DNA from: Acholoe squamosa
Lineage: Eukaryota > Annelida > Polychaeta > Phyllodocida > Polynoidae
Length of the DNA stretch: 64,000 nucleotides
NCBI GenBank assembly: GCA_949317995.1
Contig: OX439048.1
Span: forward strand, 26,541,495 to 26,605,494
Direction of reading: 5' to 3'
Shown: piece after piece, positions 48,012 through 60,900 of the stretch
How positions within the stretch are numbered: position 1 is the first letter of the stretch
Layout of the letters: each line of letters starts with the position of its first letter
Notes under the pieces: model-generated
What the model saw: only the letters and a program-made list of their open reading frames with translations
What the model was told of the DNA's origin: nothing
Database searches by the model: none
Made by a program: the position numbers and the translations under genes

Positions 48012-48197
48012 AATTACGGCGGTTCAGTGACTGGACGCCGTGGATCCGCACCAACGTGACCAGGGAAGGTTTCGTGGAACAGCGGTTCCGGTTTGTGTGT
48101 CGGGCTAACGTGGCCGATCTCCGCCATCTGCGTGTCTCCAACGTGAAAACCGACTACCGCTTCTGTCCCGACAGCGGCGACCAATGTGTTGAACCAG
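48012..48197 (+). CDS. Sema5: Sema5 exon o: divergent fourth module
   Basis: Completes codon 684 and encodes residues 685-745 plus one base. LRRFSDWTPWIRTNVTREGF leads to EQRFRFVCRANVADLRHL and TDYRFCPDSGDQC. Class 5 semaphorins have an atypical module here, with a W-TPW start, EQRFR-(Y/F)-C and a Y/F-C motif instead of a normal TSP1 pattern; this is strong support for Sema5 identity. NVT is a likely N-glycan site. Symmetrical 1-1 exon; acceptor CCTACAG, donor CCAG/GTGAGA. The same frame stays open beyond the donor to a stop at 48518-48520. Confidence 0.95.
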
Positions 48198-48520
48198 GTG
48201 AGAGACGGTCACGCAGACCTGCACTCGCTCCCGCTTTGCACCGCCTTTGTGGCAGCCCTAAGGTCGCTAAGCTTATCTGTACTCATCCTAAGTATCGTAA
48301 ACTGTATCATAATGGTGGTGGAAAGGGGAGGAAGATTAAGACCAAGAGATGTGAGGAGGATAGGCGGCCCAAGGGTCCTAATGATGTGACGTTGCTAAGG
48401 GATTCGGGGCGGTATCCAAGGACGCACCTCGAAGTGTATTCTGGCTACTGTGGGTGTCGGGATCTGGGCAGTCTGCGTATGTGCAGGAAGTGTCTTTACA
48501 AGAGGCCATATTTGGTATAG
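48198..48520 (+). CDS. Possible alternative 3' end of Sema5 (read-through of exon o)
   Basis: If the donor at 48198 is not used, the Sema5 frame continues for 107 codons to TAG. The predicted tail begins GERRSRRPALAPALHRLCGS and ends MCRKCLYKRPYLV. It has seven cysteines, and Arg plus Lys make up roughly a quarter of the residues. It has no hydrophobic membrane segment, so the product would be a soluble protein ending after four modules. GC content is higher than in the introns and drops soon after the stop. I do not recognise the tail, and a chance open frame remains possible; no clear polyadenylation signal was found close by. Confidence 0.3.
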
Positions 48521-51500
48521 AGGCAGTGGGGGAGTTTTTGATTTGGTAATAACAGGGGAGCAGAGTGCAATAAGCTCTTTATCATCCTAGTCTATGAATT
48601 GTGAGACTAGATACATGTCCTTTAGGATCAATTTGGCTACACTCCCTACTGCTCAGCATGATGCACCAGTGTGCATCACTAGTGAGTAACTCGCCAGTGC
48701 TGCATTCCTGCATCATGATGACACATGGCCTTTAGACATAATGCTGTCCTGAAAGGAATAAGGAGATGTGACACAGGACAATTCATTTTAGTCCTCTGTG
48801 AGGGCCCTCTCCTATTGGTATCAGTCATAATCATGGTCTCATTGGCCACAAATCACGATGAAATGCTATACATAATTCTTACATCCAGCCTAGATGTCAG
48901 TAACCCTATGTTAGTGTATTACCTATGTTAACCACTGATGTATGTATGTGATGTCCAGTGTATCACTGTGTCTGTCCTTATGATTAGTGTGTATCATCTA
49001 ACTTTAGTGTGTGGATGTATGAGTGTATTGTATGGACACCCTATTACCCCAACCCCCTGATTACCACCTCATGTAATTAAAACACTAACATATTTTACAG
49101 AAACTGATCTAGTTCAGACTAGGCCTACAAGGGTTATACATGTGTTACCTGTAGTGATAGGTCCCTAGTGTGGTGTCGACCCTGTCCTGTGTCATTGTGT
49201 AGAAAAGTGTCATGTAAACCCCATATATTCATGAATGTGTATTGTACCCACTACTATAAGTAGCCTTAAAATTTTCTCCCCTACATCAAGGTTGTACTGA
49301 AGTGAGCACAGTCTCTATATATTATAAGTTCCACCAGGTGTTATGTCTAGGGCCTTCTGGTTTACACCTTTATATCAGCCCCCATGCACCAATGCATGTA
49401 TAGGTTTGTAAGGATGGATGAGAGCCTACAAACCCATCATCATTTGGTGTCATGTAAAAGACCTCTATGACATATCATGGCTGGCGGGCATTGGTTTTAT
49501 GATAAAGCATTATATATTTGGTACATATGATAACTTGAGATGTATAATATCACTGTGATCCAGTTTTGCGTGCTTATAAATATATGTATCTGTGTACTCA
49601 AATGTCCGAGCAAATGGTGTTCTCTTATTACTGTAGGTATATTTTTGCAGTGTTATCTATATTATTAGTTTCTGCAACCTTTTCTGCTATACATCTATGG
49701 TGTATCAGTGAGATCATCATGCTCTAATACCTAACATCTCTTAGGAAAGGCCTTATATCTTCAGACACCAATATAAGTCTCCCTTTATGATAAACATCCT
49801 AAGCTGTTTCAGAATTTCACCTGACAATGTAGTCTATTCTTGGTTGGCTTGTTTGACATACACCTCTATATTTAAGTTGCCAAATTTGACAGTCTTTGGG
49901 AGGTAGAAACCCCTTAACTACTGACATAGAATAGACTATCATTAATGAGAAGCTTATGCCCTCTGAGATTAGTTCCCAATGTATCTGTGTCTGCATCACA
50001 ACCCAAAACGAGCACCCACTTATTTCTGAGCGACCATAGACCTCTGTGTTTTCAAACATTGCTGTGCCTACTATGAGAGAAATTCAAAGTACAAGTGAGA
50101 AGCGTATACTAGGAATTAATGATTGCCATCGATATTGTGAAGCACATAGTTAGTGATGGCTAGTTCATAACCACTAGCTGTCAGAAGGTTAGACATTGTG
50201 GTTAGCTATTGTGTTCATAGGTTTTATTCAAGATTAGCATCATCTCTTTTCTTATCCGTCTGGGGTCCACTTGCAAATACAGTATTCTAGGTGTGACAGA
50301 TAAAGATCATTAACCAATCAATTCTTGTAGGCTAAATTCTGGGATTTAATATCTTTCACAAACCAGCATAAGAAAATTGGGGGTAGTTCTAAGAGCTCAT
50401 TAAATGTTAAAGCACAGGGGCCTTACATCGACAATCTGAAACACACATTAATCTGAATTATTATCATAAGGAATTCAAGCTGATTATATATCTCGCCCAA
50501 CTCATTGTACGTGCCTCACAGTATGGTTGAAGGATCTAGGGGCCGCAGTGCCAGCTATTTCCCTACACACTATAGTATTTCTTGGGGTGATAAACACTGC
50601 CTGTTCTTCCTGGATAGACTATAGCATGGTTTAGGTGTGGAAATATGGTGGTTTACAGTGTGCGTTTTTGAGACTGTCGGCGCCCCCTTTGTACCCTATG
50701 TGTCTACACATGGCAGGCACGTGTAGATGGGGGCACATCATCAGTAGGTCTCAGACCACCGGCCACCAGGAGGGGCCAAGTGTCAAGTCTATCAACTCCT
50801 TCCATGTATCACATATCTCAATTACTTCCATGCCATAAATCACCATCAATATTAATGGTGCTATGAAGAAAGTGCTGACCTTGCAGGTTAGGGAACTGAA
50901 TTTAAGCCCCAAGAGATTAATAGTATAGATAATATTTCTAGTATTCCTCTACACCCAACACATGCAGTATGAACTTGATTTTTGAATGAAATGATGTATT
51001 TTTTTTTAACAATGCAGTTTTTTGCTCTAGTCTGGATTGGATTATAAGAGATCAGACATATCATACATGTAAGGGGAGGGCAGTATATCAAATTCACCAT
51101 GATACATACATATATACTATAAAATGTATAAGCAGAGCAAAACACATTCATCACGATGCGGATGTGGTGGTATTATCTCTGTAAACCACTAACCATACCA
51201 AAGTTATGACCTACTCCTCCCCTCCACCCCACTCTAATATTACTATCACCAGGAAGCAAGCCTGGCCTTTATTTTCCCTAATGGTTGTTTTCTTTTCCTC
51301 CTGTGGTGGTGGTTCTTTTTTTCTGGAATGGAAAAGTCACTGGCTCTCTTGGGCAGCCTGCTAGTGTGCTAGTATGGTTCCACCCCCTGACCTTAGCTCT
51401 ATGTGATGTGGGAAAACCACTGGATGCCACATGTGTGAAGCCAATCCAGGGTGATTTCAAGAAACCCAAAGCTGATAGTGTTGTTTTACAGAGAAGCCAG

Positions 51501-53668
51501 CTGCAAGGCTTACCTATATTCAAAAAGAAGTGTGTTAGTAGATGGGACTGAAAGCATTGAGTTGGTATTGTAAGAGTTGCTGGTGATGATAAGATAGAGA
51601 AGATGATTGTTTCAAGATTCTTCTTTGCAAGTGTTGTATATCACTGTATCTAGGTGTTGTTATATTATGTTCTAATGTTGTATTTCTCTGTAGAAATGAT
51701 TTAGTGATGGTGAGATTGTATAACTGGTAAAAGTGTAGATTTGAAAGGCATTTTGTCAATAGTATGTTGTAGAACCTTTATATTGGAAGGTAGAATTATT
51801 GTCACAAGAACATGATATTATGTGTTTTTTTTGCCAACGATATAGAGCACGATATGCGTTAATTTGCCAACGATATTACATGTATCTTTCTAACATGACA
51901 TATATATCTCTTGACTACACCCAGGTAGAAGGTAATAACCTGAGATTAATGGCATTTACATGATGTATATAACAATTTTAGCTAAGGTTTGGTTGGTATA
52001 CATGTATGAAATGAGTTGATGTGCAATGCTGGGATGAAGAACCACAGTTAATGTATTATACAGATGTATGAAGTAGAATATATTTCATGTATGCAAGATG
52101 TAATGATTATGATTATGCACTATTATTGTTGCAAAAACAGACAGAGGAGACCTGTATTGGCCCTCCTGCATGTTCAAAATGGTATGAGTGTATTCTGGAG
52201 ATGGTGATGAAGCTATTAAAAAGACCTTGCATTTTTGCAGAGAGAAACAAAGCTCATGTGTTGTGTTGTCACTTTGATTTTCTCTATCCTGCTCTGCAGG
52301 GCGTGTCTATCAGCTAGCCTGGGTCTTGGCTGTGTACCTGTTATCTCGCTAGGTCGTTGCTCCTGTCGGCACCCTCCGCCTGCTCTATGTCTGTAATCAG
52401 TGTAGGGACTACCCCCTGCATCCAGTCTTAATAAGCTTCTATCTACCTTATGCCATCACCTTCTGCTACCACCCTCCACCACTGCCCTCTACCTACAGGA
52501 GATCCCATTCACCAACCACCACCAAACTCCTCCTCCTGTGTAAAGGCCACCATCACAGCCTCAGCCTCCATATTCCACATGGCCCCTCAGTCCTTGCCAG
52601 GAGTGGTGCTTGAGGATGGTTGATATTGCTGGAAACTGCTCAAGGTGGAACTTTGTGAGTCTGACCAGGGTGTTTTTGGATACATGACCAGAGCAGAGGG
52701 CTGCATCCCTGCTACCTCTTGGCAACCCCACTTAACGCAGACATACAACTCTGCCATTCATCCTCCTGTGTCCTGGTACATGCAGGAGGAATGGAGGGAA
52801 CAGTCTGACAGTGAGAGTACTCTCTGGGCTTCTGACAGGCTGCAGACCAGCAACAAGCAGGGAAAGCTATCCCCCTCCCACATGCAGACATTCTCTCAAC
52901 CATTCACCCCCTCCCTACAAATACACAACAAATACCCTTACCATACATACACCCTACCAGCAGACCCCCCTCCTCCCTGACATGGCCAAGTCCACAGGGT
53001 GCACTGTCCTAATGATATATTGAGTAGAAACACCTCCTGCCTCTCACTACCAGCCAATAGAGACCTCCCTACCACCCTGAACCCTCCCACCCCTCCTGAA
53101 CCCTCCCTCCCTCCCTCCCTCCCGAACCCTCCTGCCCCTCCCACTCCCACCTCATCCATCCTCCCTGCCCTCCAAATTGACATGGCTTATGAACCAAGAC
53201 CCGGGCTTTCTGTTTCAGGCCAAGCAAACTTAATTTTCCATTTAGAAAAAAAAAACAGTTATTTCATAAATTATCAATTTTGGAGATTTGACATAGATTA
53301 ATAGCATATTAGTAACATAGGACATCCAAAACAGACGAAGTAAGAATCGGAAATGGTCAAACTAAAGCGTATAATCATAAAACTCCTCAAATCGAATTTT
53401 CGACGACTTTAGAAGACAATGCATGCTACTGATTATCCACTGTTCTACTGGGAGCCTCTTCGATGGATGGATCAAGAAAAATGCGGGCGAGGATGTGAAA
53501 CAAAGATCTACTGCCCCTTGGCCTGGGACGGGAGAGGACAGTTCTACTGCATATTGAGGGGTGGAGGGCTGGGCTTGGGGTCTCCCCATCCCCCCTTCCC
53601 ACCCTCTGACGGACAGCCCAGTGTAGTGGTGGTGATGCTGGTGGAGGAGAAGGATGGGGGCCCTCCAG
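48521..53668. other. Non-coding or unrecognised stretch downstream of the last exon found
   Basis: No further Sema5 exon (no W-x-x-W-x-x-C coding pattern) was found. A hairpin-family fragment lies at about 48655-48725. Open frames at 51285-51551, 52645-52980 and 53419-53688 on the plus strand have no recognisable domain. 52900-53170 is cytosine-rich with (CCCT)n. Most likely the next large Sema5 intron, or intergenic DNA. Confidence 0.5.
48655..48725. repeat. Fragment of the CATGATGCA hairpin family
   Basis: Contains CAGCATGATGCACC, GTGAGTAACTCGCCAGTGCTG and GCATCATGATG, arranged as an imperfect palindrome. The GTGAGTAACTC(A/G)CCAGTGCTG block is shared with the copy at about 2893. No TTAA borders remain. 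Confidence 0.55.
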
Positions 53669-53908
53669 TCAGGTGCTACTTCGGGTGATCAGCGAATCAA
53701 AGCAGAGAACGCCGACAAAGGTTAGACAGACGTCGTTTTTCATATGGACGCTGTCCACGCTTGTATGCCAACTTCCGCCGCTAGAGGCCAGGTGGGATAG
53801 GACGACGGGGGCAGCGTCCGTGGGTGCTGGTACCCACCTTGTTAACGCCAGCACCGTCAGGCTCAACGCAACCAGCGCCCGGAACCAGCGCTTCAGGTTC
53901 CACACCAT
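53669..53908 (-). CDS. Candidate first coding exon with signal-anchor-like N-terminus
   Basis: On the minus strand an ATG at 53908 opens a 79-codon frame starting MVWNLKRWFRALVALSLTVL. A basic start followed by a hydrophobic run is what a signal peptide or type II membrane anchor looks like. The ATG context is favourable (A at -3, G at +4). The segment is GC-rich compared with its surroundings and uses coding-like codons. AAG/GTGGGT after about codon 24 could be a splice donor. The opposite strand is also open here, and I found no second exon, so this is only a candidate. Confidence 0.3.
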   Translation of the reverse strand: MVWNLKRWFRALVALSLTVLALTRWVPAPTDAAPVVLSHLASSGGSWHTSVDSVHMKNDVCLTFVGVLCFDSLITRSST

Positions 53909-56900
53909 TGTCTTATAGACTTGCAGAAGCCTTCTTTGTATTCAATGTTTGTCTAGTGTTATGACCATTGGCAATTTTGGATTGTTTGATCAGTATTAGG
54001 TCCAGAATGTTCAATGAGATGTTGATGTTGGCGGTGCACAATATGATATGGGTTAGGCCCATTTTATAGACATGAGATCTCGATAATCTGCCATGCCAAA
54101 ATCATTGAAAATATTGGTCGGATCTGAGATTGGCGGATTATTGAGTGAAAATCCAATTGCAATGTATAAGAATGGTCCTCTGGGTGAACCTGGCGGATCT
54201 GACTGTGGCGGAATATTGGATGGCGGATAAAAGAGATCTGTGTATCTCCTCTGGAGCAGTCTATTTTAGTGAGTTATCATACTTCAAAATATTGATTTCC
54301 ATATACAAGTGGCTAGGAGGTGTGCACACATCATCTCACACTTCTAGAATACTCAACAGTTGGCACCAACAGTACTAAACCTGCCGACAACTACAGAATG
54401 CAGGCAAAAAGTGACATCTATAGGTGGGGTGAGTGAAGAAGACCTGGGGGGGGGGGCAGACAGTCCTTGCGGCTGCGGCATTGAGACAGGATGGATCTAG
54501 GACCAGGAGGAAAGAGGCATTTGTAATGAAAAGGGGAATGAAGGAGATGGGGATTTGGGTAGAAATGGGAGGAATGGACTTAAGTAGATAGTGTTGGGGA
54601 GGTTGATATAGTAAGCAGGTTTATGGGAGGCAGATAAGACAGGTAGATAGATACTACGTTTCTGATTAGGCAGGTAAGTGGAGGGGAGAAAGGGTACTGA
54701 AATAGCAAAGTGCAACACCTGTGTGATGTAAAGGAGTAAAATGAGATGGGACAGCAGATGGGGATGAAGGGAAATTTGAGTTGGATGAAGAAACCAAGAA
54801 CTTTAGAAGTGGGTTGGGCCAAAGTGGTTACAGTGGCGTAGTGAAAGAATAGTGAAGTACAGATACAGACAGAAAAGCTGGCTAGATATAAGCATTGACA
54901 TAAAGATAACCTCACATCACTTCTCATCACTTCTCATTACTGCTCCTATGCGTCCTACCAATTAAAAAGTCACCTGGCATTTCCTGAGGTTGCGCTCTGC
55001 TCTAATCTCCTATTACTCACCAAGGCAGAGCTGCAAGACTCAGGAGGAAACAAATATTTTGGAAAGAACAATGCACTGACTTAACCACTCCAGGACCACA
55101 ACTAAACCACCACCAACAGCACCACCACCACCACCACCACATTGAGGAGCACCACATCCACCTGGTATCAGCAAGCTCCACAGTAAAATATGCAAAATGC
55201 CAAGATCCCAAAGGCCAGTAGTATAATACTGAAGTCTCATTATCAGCCAGCCCTTCTGGCCCTTGTCAGCTAGCCCATAATGAGAATTGATTATTTTACT
55301 GAAGTCCGACCCGAAGTAGGCCACACTGTCCACACCTGTTGAGAAGCATAACCTGGAGGCTTGACAAAAAATGTTGTAAGATCTTGATGACATGAGTGAA
55401 GACAACACTAGGAGGACAGAGGCTTTGATTAATGGGGTCCTTAAAGAAAAATCATACCTGGTTCACGCCCACGGCAAGACTACAAAGCCTGTTCTATGCT
55501 GCCTTCACACCACATCCATCAACCTATATGATAAAGTTATGCTACTTGAGACCAAAGGGCTCCTAGTATTTTCATCATATTTCATTGTTTGTTCACATTC
55601 TACAATGCTCATGTACATGTAATGCTATTACTTTGTAACTTTGTTCGTTGTAATATACTTCAATAGATATTGTCTTAAGTTTAATAACCTAAAACATGGC
55701 TTGTTTAAATAGTAACTCTTGTTAAGCTCAATGCTTTGTATCACTATCAGACACAAACCTCCTATTGTTAAGTTTGACTCAATATTGAAACGTGAAGACC
55801 TTATGGTTTACATAACATGTCATGTTGTGTATTGTATGAGTGTCATGGTGGCATGCAGTGACTAGTCTAAGACCTTAAGACTGATATTATAGGTGGTGAC
55901 CACATGGTGCTCAATATGTCACCATTCAGGCCTTAACAAAGGATAAGTTGTCAAAAAGTTTATGCCCCAAATACCAGGATCTAATAGAAATATGCTCACT
56001 TTTTGAATAGCCCCCATATAGGATGAAAAACACTTTTTACTATTTCTTGTATAGAAAGGACCTCTTGGTACAAAATGTTTCAGCTGACAAATTTACTTTG
56101 AATTACAACAATGGCAAGGAATACTGTATCCGGTAATTTTAATCAATCTTTCTCTGAAATCTTTGTGAATGCGATTGTTGTAATGTAATGGGATATTGAT
56201 GGGGTTTTCTCTGTTTGATATAGCATAATCATCAATATAATTTCTTCCAAGGTGTTTCTGGAAGAAGAGAACATTTTCTAACCCATTCACACATAACCCC
56301 TACTTGTATACTAAAGGGCCAATAGTAAGGCATTCATGTCAGTGTTGTGTATAAAGCTCTAACATTATACACCCCTCTACTCTGCAGCTATTATACCTAC
56401 TAATAATGGGAAGCTATAAAGCCACACTCATCCTGTAATCTATGGGGTGATGCAAGGGGAATCTCCACCAAATACCCCTGAGCTACTCCCTGCAGCAATG
56501 AGCAGATCCCTGTTATTCCACAGAGCAGCTCAGGATTGCAGCTGTTTGTGTACATGTGCCTGCAATAGTATTTATATTATGTAAATCAATCCTAAACATA
56601 TAAGCAACAGAGGTATATATATATGACTGTGTGTATCCCCCCCCAAATGGAGCGACTGATCTTAAAATGTATATCTTGCACCATACATGGATAGTAGGTG
56701 TGATATTTATCACATTAGAGCTAAAATAATCTCTCTTTACAAAAATGTTAAGATGTTAACTTTGTTGCTGGCTGTTGGCTTATCCATTGCAAACGTACAT
56801 AACATCACCCCCTCCCAAGGCCAATCATTGGGCGTCAGTAGATGCAAAAGAATGATGCAGTCTAGCTCAGGCCCCAAGGACCCATGACCGTTGTGCGTTC

Positions 56901-57786
56901 AGGGTGAGCTGCTACAGAGCCCCTTACAGCATTCTGTGAGGGCTCCGTGACGTTACGCCATCCTGTACATAGCCCCCAGCTACTGCTTAACACCCATAAA
57001 GCTCAGAGCAGCTCTAGACCAGGAGTTAGTATCAGACTACTAGGCTTTATGATGTGTTACTAACACCAAAACACAAATAAAATTCTGATAGACTGAATAG
57101 ATAATAACATATTCAAGGCTGTCTAATAGACCTACTACCAAGCACCAATAACCAGAAGCTGAATTAGAGATTAGCTCCATTGCTTGGACCCTCTTGGTAT
57201 GGAATCTTTCAAATACCAGTATCTCTTCCCCTACAAACTGAGAGATAACTCCTTTGGATATCTAAACAATTATTACATAAGGTGTTTTAGCCATTAGGGA
57301 TTTCAGAATCCGGCGAAATTGCGATAGCGTTGGGACTTTTGGTCACAAGGCAGGTCAAGAGCTTGATATGCACATTGAAGTTATCTAATCTTGAAAGGGG
57401 TATTTCAATACATTGTACTTTATGTCTGATTCCTGTACGTGTCTGGATATTCTAGTTAGGAGAATTCGATGGCCATATGTGGACGTACTTCAAATATTTG
57501 TGACATAGAATGTAGTCGCTGGTGGTTTGTCTAGCATCCAAAGAATGAACTTTGGTTGGTCAAGAGGGCCTCAATTTTCAAAATGAACTCTATTTTCTAA
57601 GATTGGGTGAATTTATATAGAGTCATTTAACACCAACCCCAACATGTGGGGTCAGTAGATACCAATGTGGCAAAGGCCCTCTCACAAATACTCGTGAGCA
57701 ATACAAACATGTGAGAGAGCAACTGAGGGGGACAGGAGTGGTTCAACCCTCCACTCTAGGGGTGTGGATGAGGGATCCCATGTCAC
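53909..57786. other. Non-coding stretch
   Basis: No recognisable gene. A G9 run lies near 54448 and a CCA/ACC trinucleotide run at about 55106-55140. AT-rich, with only short open frames. Confidence 0.45.
55106..55140. repeat. (ACC)n microsatellite
   Basis: Run of ACC/CAC trinucleotides with one AGC interruption near its start. Confidence 0.85.
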
Positions 57787-57950
57787 ATGTCAATTTAAAA
57801 AAAATGGCCATGTCTATTATGTCAATTTTAAGAAATGGTCATGTCACCATGTCGATTTTAAGAAATTGTTCATGTCACCATGTCAATTTTAAGGAATTGT
57901 TCATGTCCCATGTCACTAAGTCTAAAATAGCCCATGTCGCCATGTCGATT
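57787..57950. repeat. 30-bp minisatellite
   Basis: Units such as GTCGATTTTAAGAAATTGTT followed by CATGTCACCAT recur about four to five times with a 30-bp period, the last ones shortened. As 30 is divisible by three, the array remains open in one frame; the 120-codon open frame covering it has no other sign of coding. Confidence 0.8.
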
Positions 57951-60900
57951 TTAGTGGTCCACACCCATACTCTACGTCTGAACTCCAAAGGTCAACTCAA
58001 GCCACAACAAAACATAACAAATGCTCACAGAAAGGCACAAAGAACAGCAGCAACCTACAAGGACTGCAAATAACAGTTAAGTCCTGCAAAGGCCAACAAA
58101 AGTCAACAAACAGCCATCAATTCATCTCAGCCTCCAGCTGCTACAAGATCATGGAGAACCAAACCTAAAAAATGAAAAGACTCTAACTTGCATTGAACTA
58201 CCCCCCTTAAAAAGGTAGAACTGCGATTTTCCTCCGTCAAAGATGTCACATCTAGGTTTATAAAACTGATAGGGTGGCCTTTCAGACAGGGCAGGGGCAA
58301 ATAGAACAGTACACCGTGATATAAGAATATCATATGAAGCTCAATAGAAATTATCCTCTGTTACTTTATCATTTCCTATGGCGATGGAATTAGGCATTCC
58401 ATACCCCCTGGACGGAGCCATGGCCTGGAGGTGAGGGGTGGAGGCTTAGGTTAGGGTGGTTAGTACCCTGCTGATCGGGGGTGAGTTGAGGGCTGTCACA
58501 GACAACCATTAGAGGGTTTGTGTAGCCTGGTGCCCACCGTGTCAGTATGTTTGCATTCAGTGGGGAGTGCAACCAATCACTGCCAGTGAGTTGCTCCCTG
58601 TGGTGGCAGGTCAGGGGTGAGCTGCTCAACATCTCCTAGCAGAGGTGCAATACATGTGTGGAATCCAACTGTGTTCAGAGAATGATTATTGTGTGTGTTT
58701 TTTTAATATTTATTGTGTGTGTTTTTTAACATATATATACCATTGTGTTTCACAGCTTGAAGCCAAATGATAAAGGTCTTCTTTGCCTTCTCCCTTGCAA
58801 GGCATTTATGAGATCTCTGTGCACAATATGTAAGTTTACTTTTGTTCATTGTTTTTGCCAGAGGCAACATCATTCTAAAGTTGTGCAGCTAATGAAATTA
58901 TTATCAACAGACGTCAACAAGTAATTCCTATTATATTAACCATGATTGAAATGCTGTTCAAGTTATAAAAATGTAAAGGAATACCAAATAGACCCCCCTC
59001 ATCCCATCTGAATGTCTAGGTCTTGTACGTTATTGCAACTTGAAGTGATTCACGGTGAAAAGAGTATACTGAGATATCTTCAATAGTACCCTCCTTTGCT
59101 TATAGTATATATGTGTTACCTATAATTGGCGCCTGAGCGGCTCAGTACATTGTACCTCAATATAAGTACAACATACAATGTGAGTTATTGGTGACCTGCT
59201 CCCATCCTGAATGAGCACATATGAGCAATAGAACAGACTGCTATGCCTGTAAGGTGTGTGTGGCTGTAGGAGGGGTGGGGTTATCAGCAGGGCATGTTAT
59301 TGTTCTAGTTTACACCCACTTCACCTACCATGTTAAAGTGTAAGGTCCATGTGTTGATGTACTGGTACAAGCTTTTAGAACAACTCCTGAGCTGCTTTTA
59401 GCTGACTGTGATCTGACCTTCACGAGCCGTAAATGATCTGAGTTTAATGTTTACATAGATATGTATAAAGAGGGCCTATGCCACTGCCTTACAGTGATAG
59501 TTATTAGTGATATGTGCTGTAAAAATAAATAGAGAGTTCTCAAATCACTGCCTAGATTGCTTAGTGCTATATGGCTGTATAGTATGTGTATTGTGGTTAG
59601 GATGCTCGGGGGAAGACCAAGACAGAGTTAATAAGAAATAAGTAAAGGGTGGGTGTTGGGGTGCTGTTCACTCAAAGTCTATAATTATAGTAAAGAGCTA
59701 ATTTAATGATATTTCTATATCCCGTATATGTACAAGAGGTACACGACCCAGTCTCTCCTTTATTCCCCTGCCTAGATCCAAGAGATCCCATATCTTCACC
59801 TCAGAATCTCAGCCACACTCCCATGGCACTGTAAACAAGTGATTGTGAACAGTTTAACTGCTGTATATAATGTATTTCACAGATGACTTCTGAGTATCCG
59901 CCCCCTGTCACCTTTTTGGAGTCAGGTCTTCCATCGCCCTACATTGTCACACATAGTCCCTCCTTTATCATTCCCACAACGAGCCGTGAATCTGTAGTTC
60001 CCACCCCCTTATGCCGATCCTGGTGGATGTAGATGGTAAATACAGCCAAGTCCAGAAATAATAAATGGTTCAAAAGCAATAAATTGAACTGTGGCAGTGT
60101 AATCTCATTGTATGTCTGAGGTGTTCTGGGATGCGTTGCACTATCAATGTATCAGTTCACATGAAACAAGTTACTTGAATATTTGAATATGTGTCAAGTA
60201 CACCTATTATTTCTTAAGAAGAATTTTATCTGATTCTCCTACGCTAACTACATGTCATATCGATTAGACAAAAATGTACTCTTCAAGCATACACCATATA
60301 CCTAGCTATTTACGAATCACCATTAAACGGACACACAATCGCAATCGTGTCTGCCCTCTAATGCCCATTGAAGGAGAACAAACAAAACGGTCCTCAATGT
60401 TTGCCAAAAAAAAAACAAAAACAAAAAAAACAACCAAAAAAACTATACCCAGGGACCAGGCCCAATGGGTATTTCTCACTAACCCCATAGTGAAACACTC
60501 TCCTGTAGATGTGATATAAGCTCCATCTGGTGTGGCTGGGAGCAGACAGGGTTCACACGTCCTCTCCTCCTGTCCCATTCTATCAGACACCCAGGAGGGT
60601 TTTGTGTAGTAAATGACAAACTATTACACAAGAAGAAGTCTCCCTATGTGGACAAGGCGCGTCCTCCTGAACGTGCCGCGCCATTATCACCTTAACAATG
60701 GGAGCTAGTGGATGTGTGTGTAAGTGGGGAGAGGGCTGGAGGAGAGGTGGGTCTGTCTTTGTATCTCAATGGGCAGGGTTTGGGTGGAAGTGTCGTGATG
60801 AGAGATTCCCACTATAATAATAAAACTAGATTGGCAATATAGTGTTTATAGTCTATTCAGAGGGAGGCAGTGCTATAGTCGGTGGGAATTTAATAGTGGG

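Noticed and set aside
52645-52980. 111-codon plus-strand frame
   Set aside because: No ATG at its start, proline-rich end from a CCCT tract, no recognisable domain.
53820-53918. Plus-strand text ending NQRFRFHTIVL, faintly like the EQRFRF of Sema5 exon o
   Set aside because: Match is six residues, no cysteine or WxxW pattern, and it ends at a stop; taken as coincidence.
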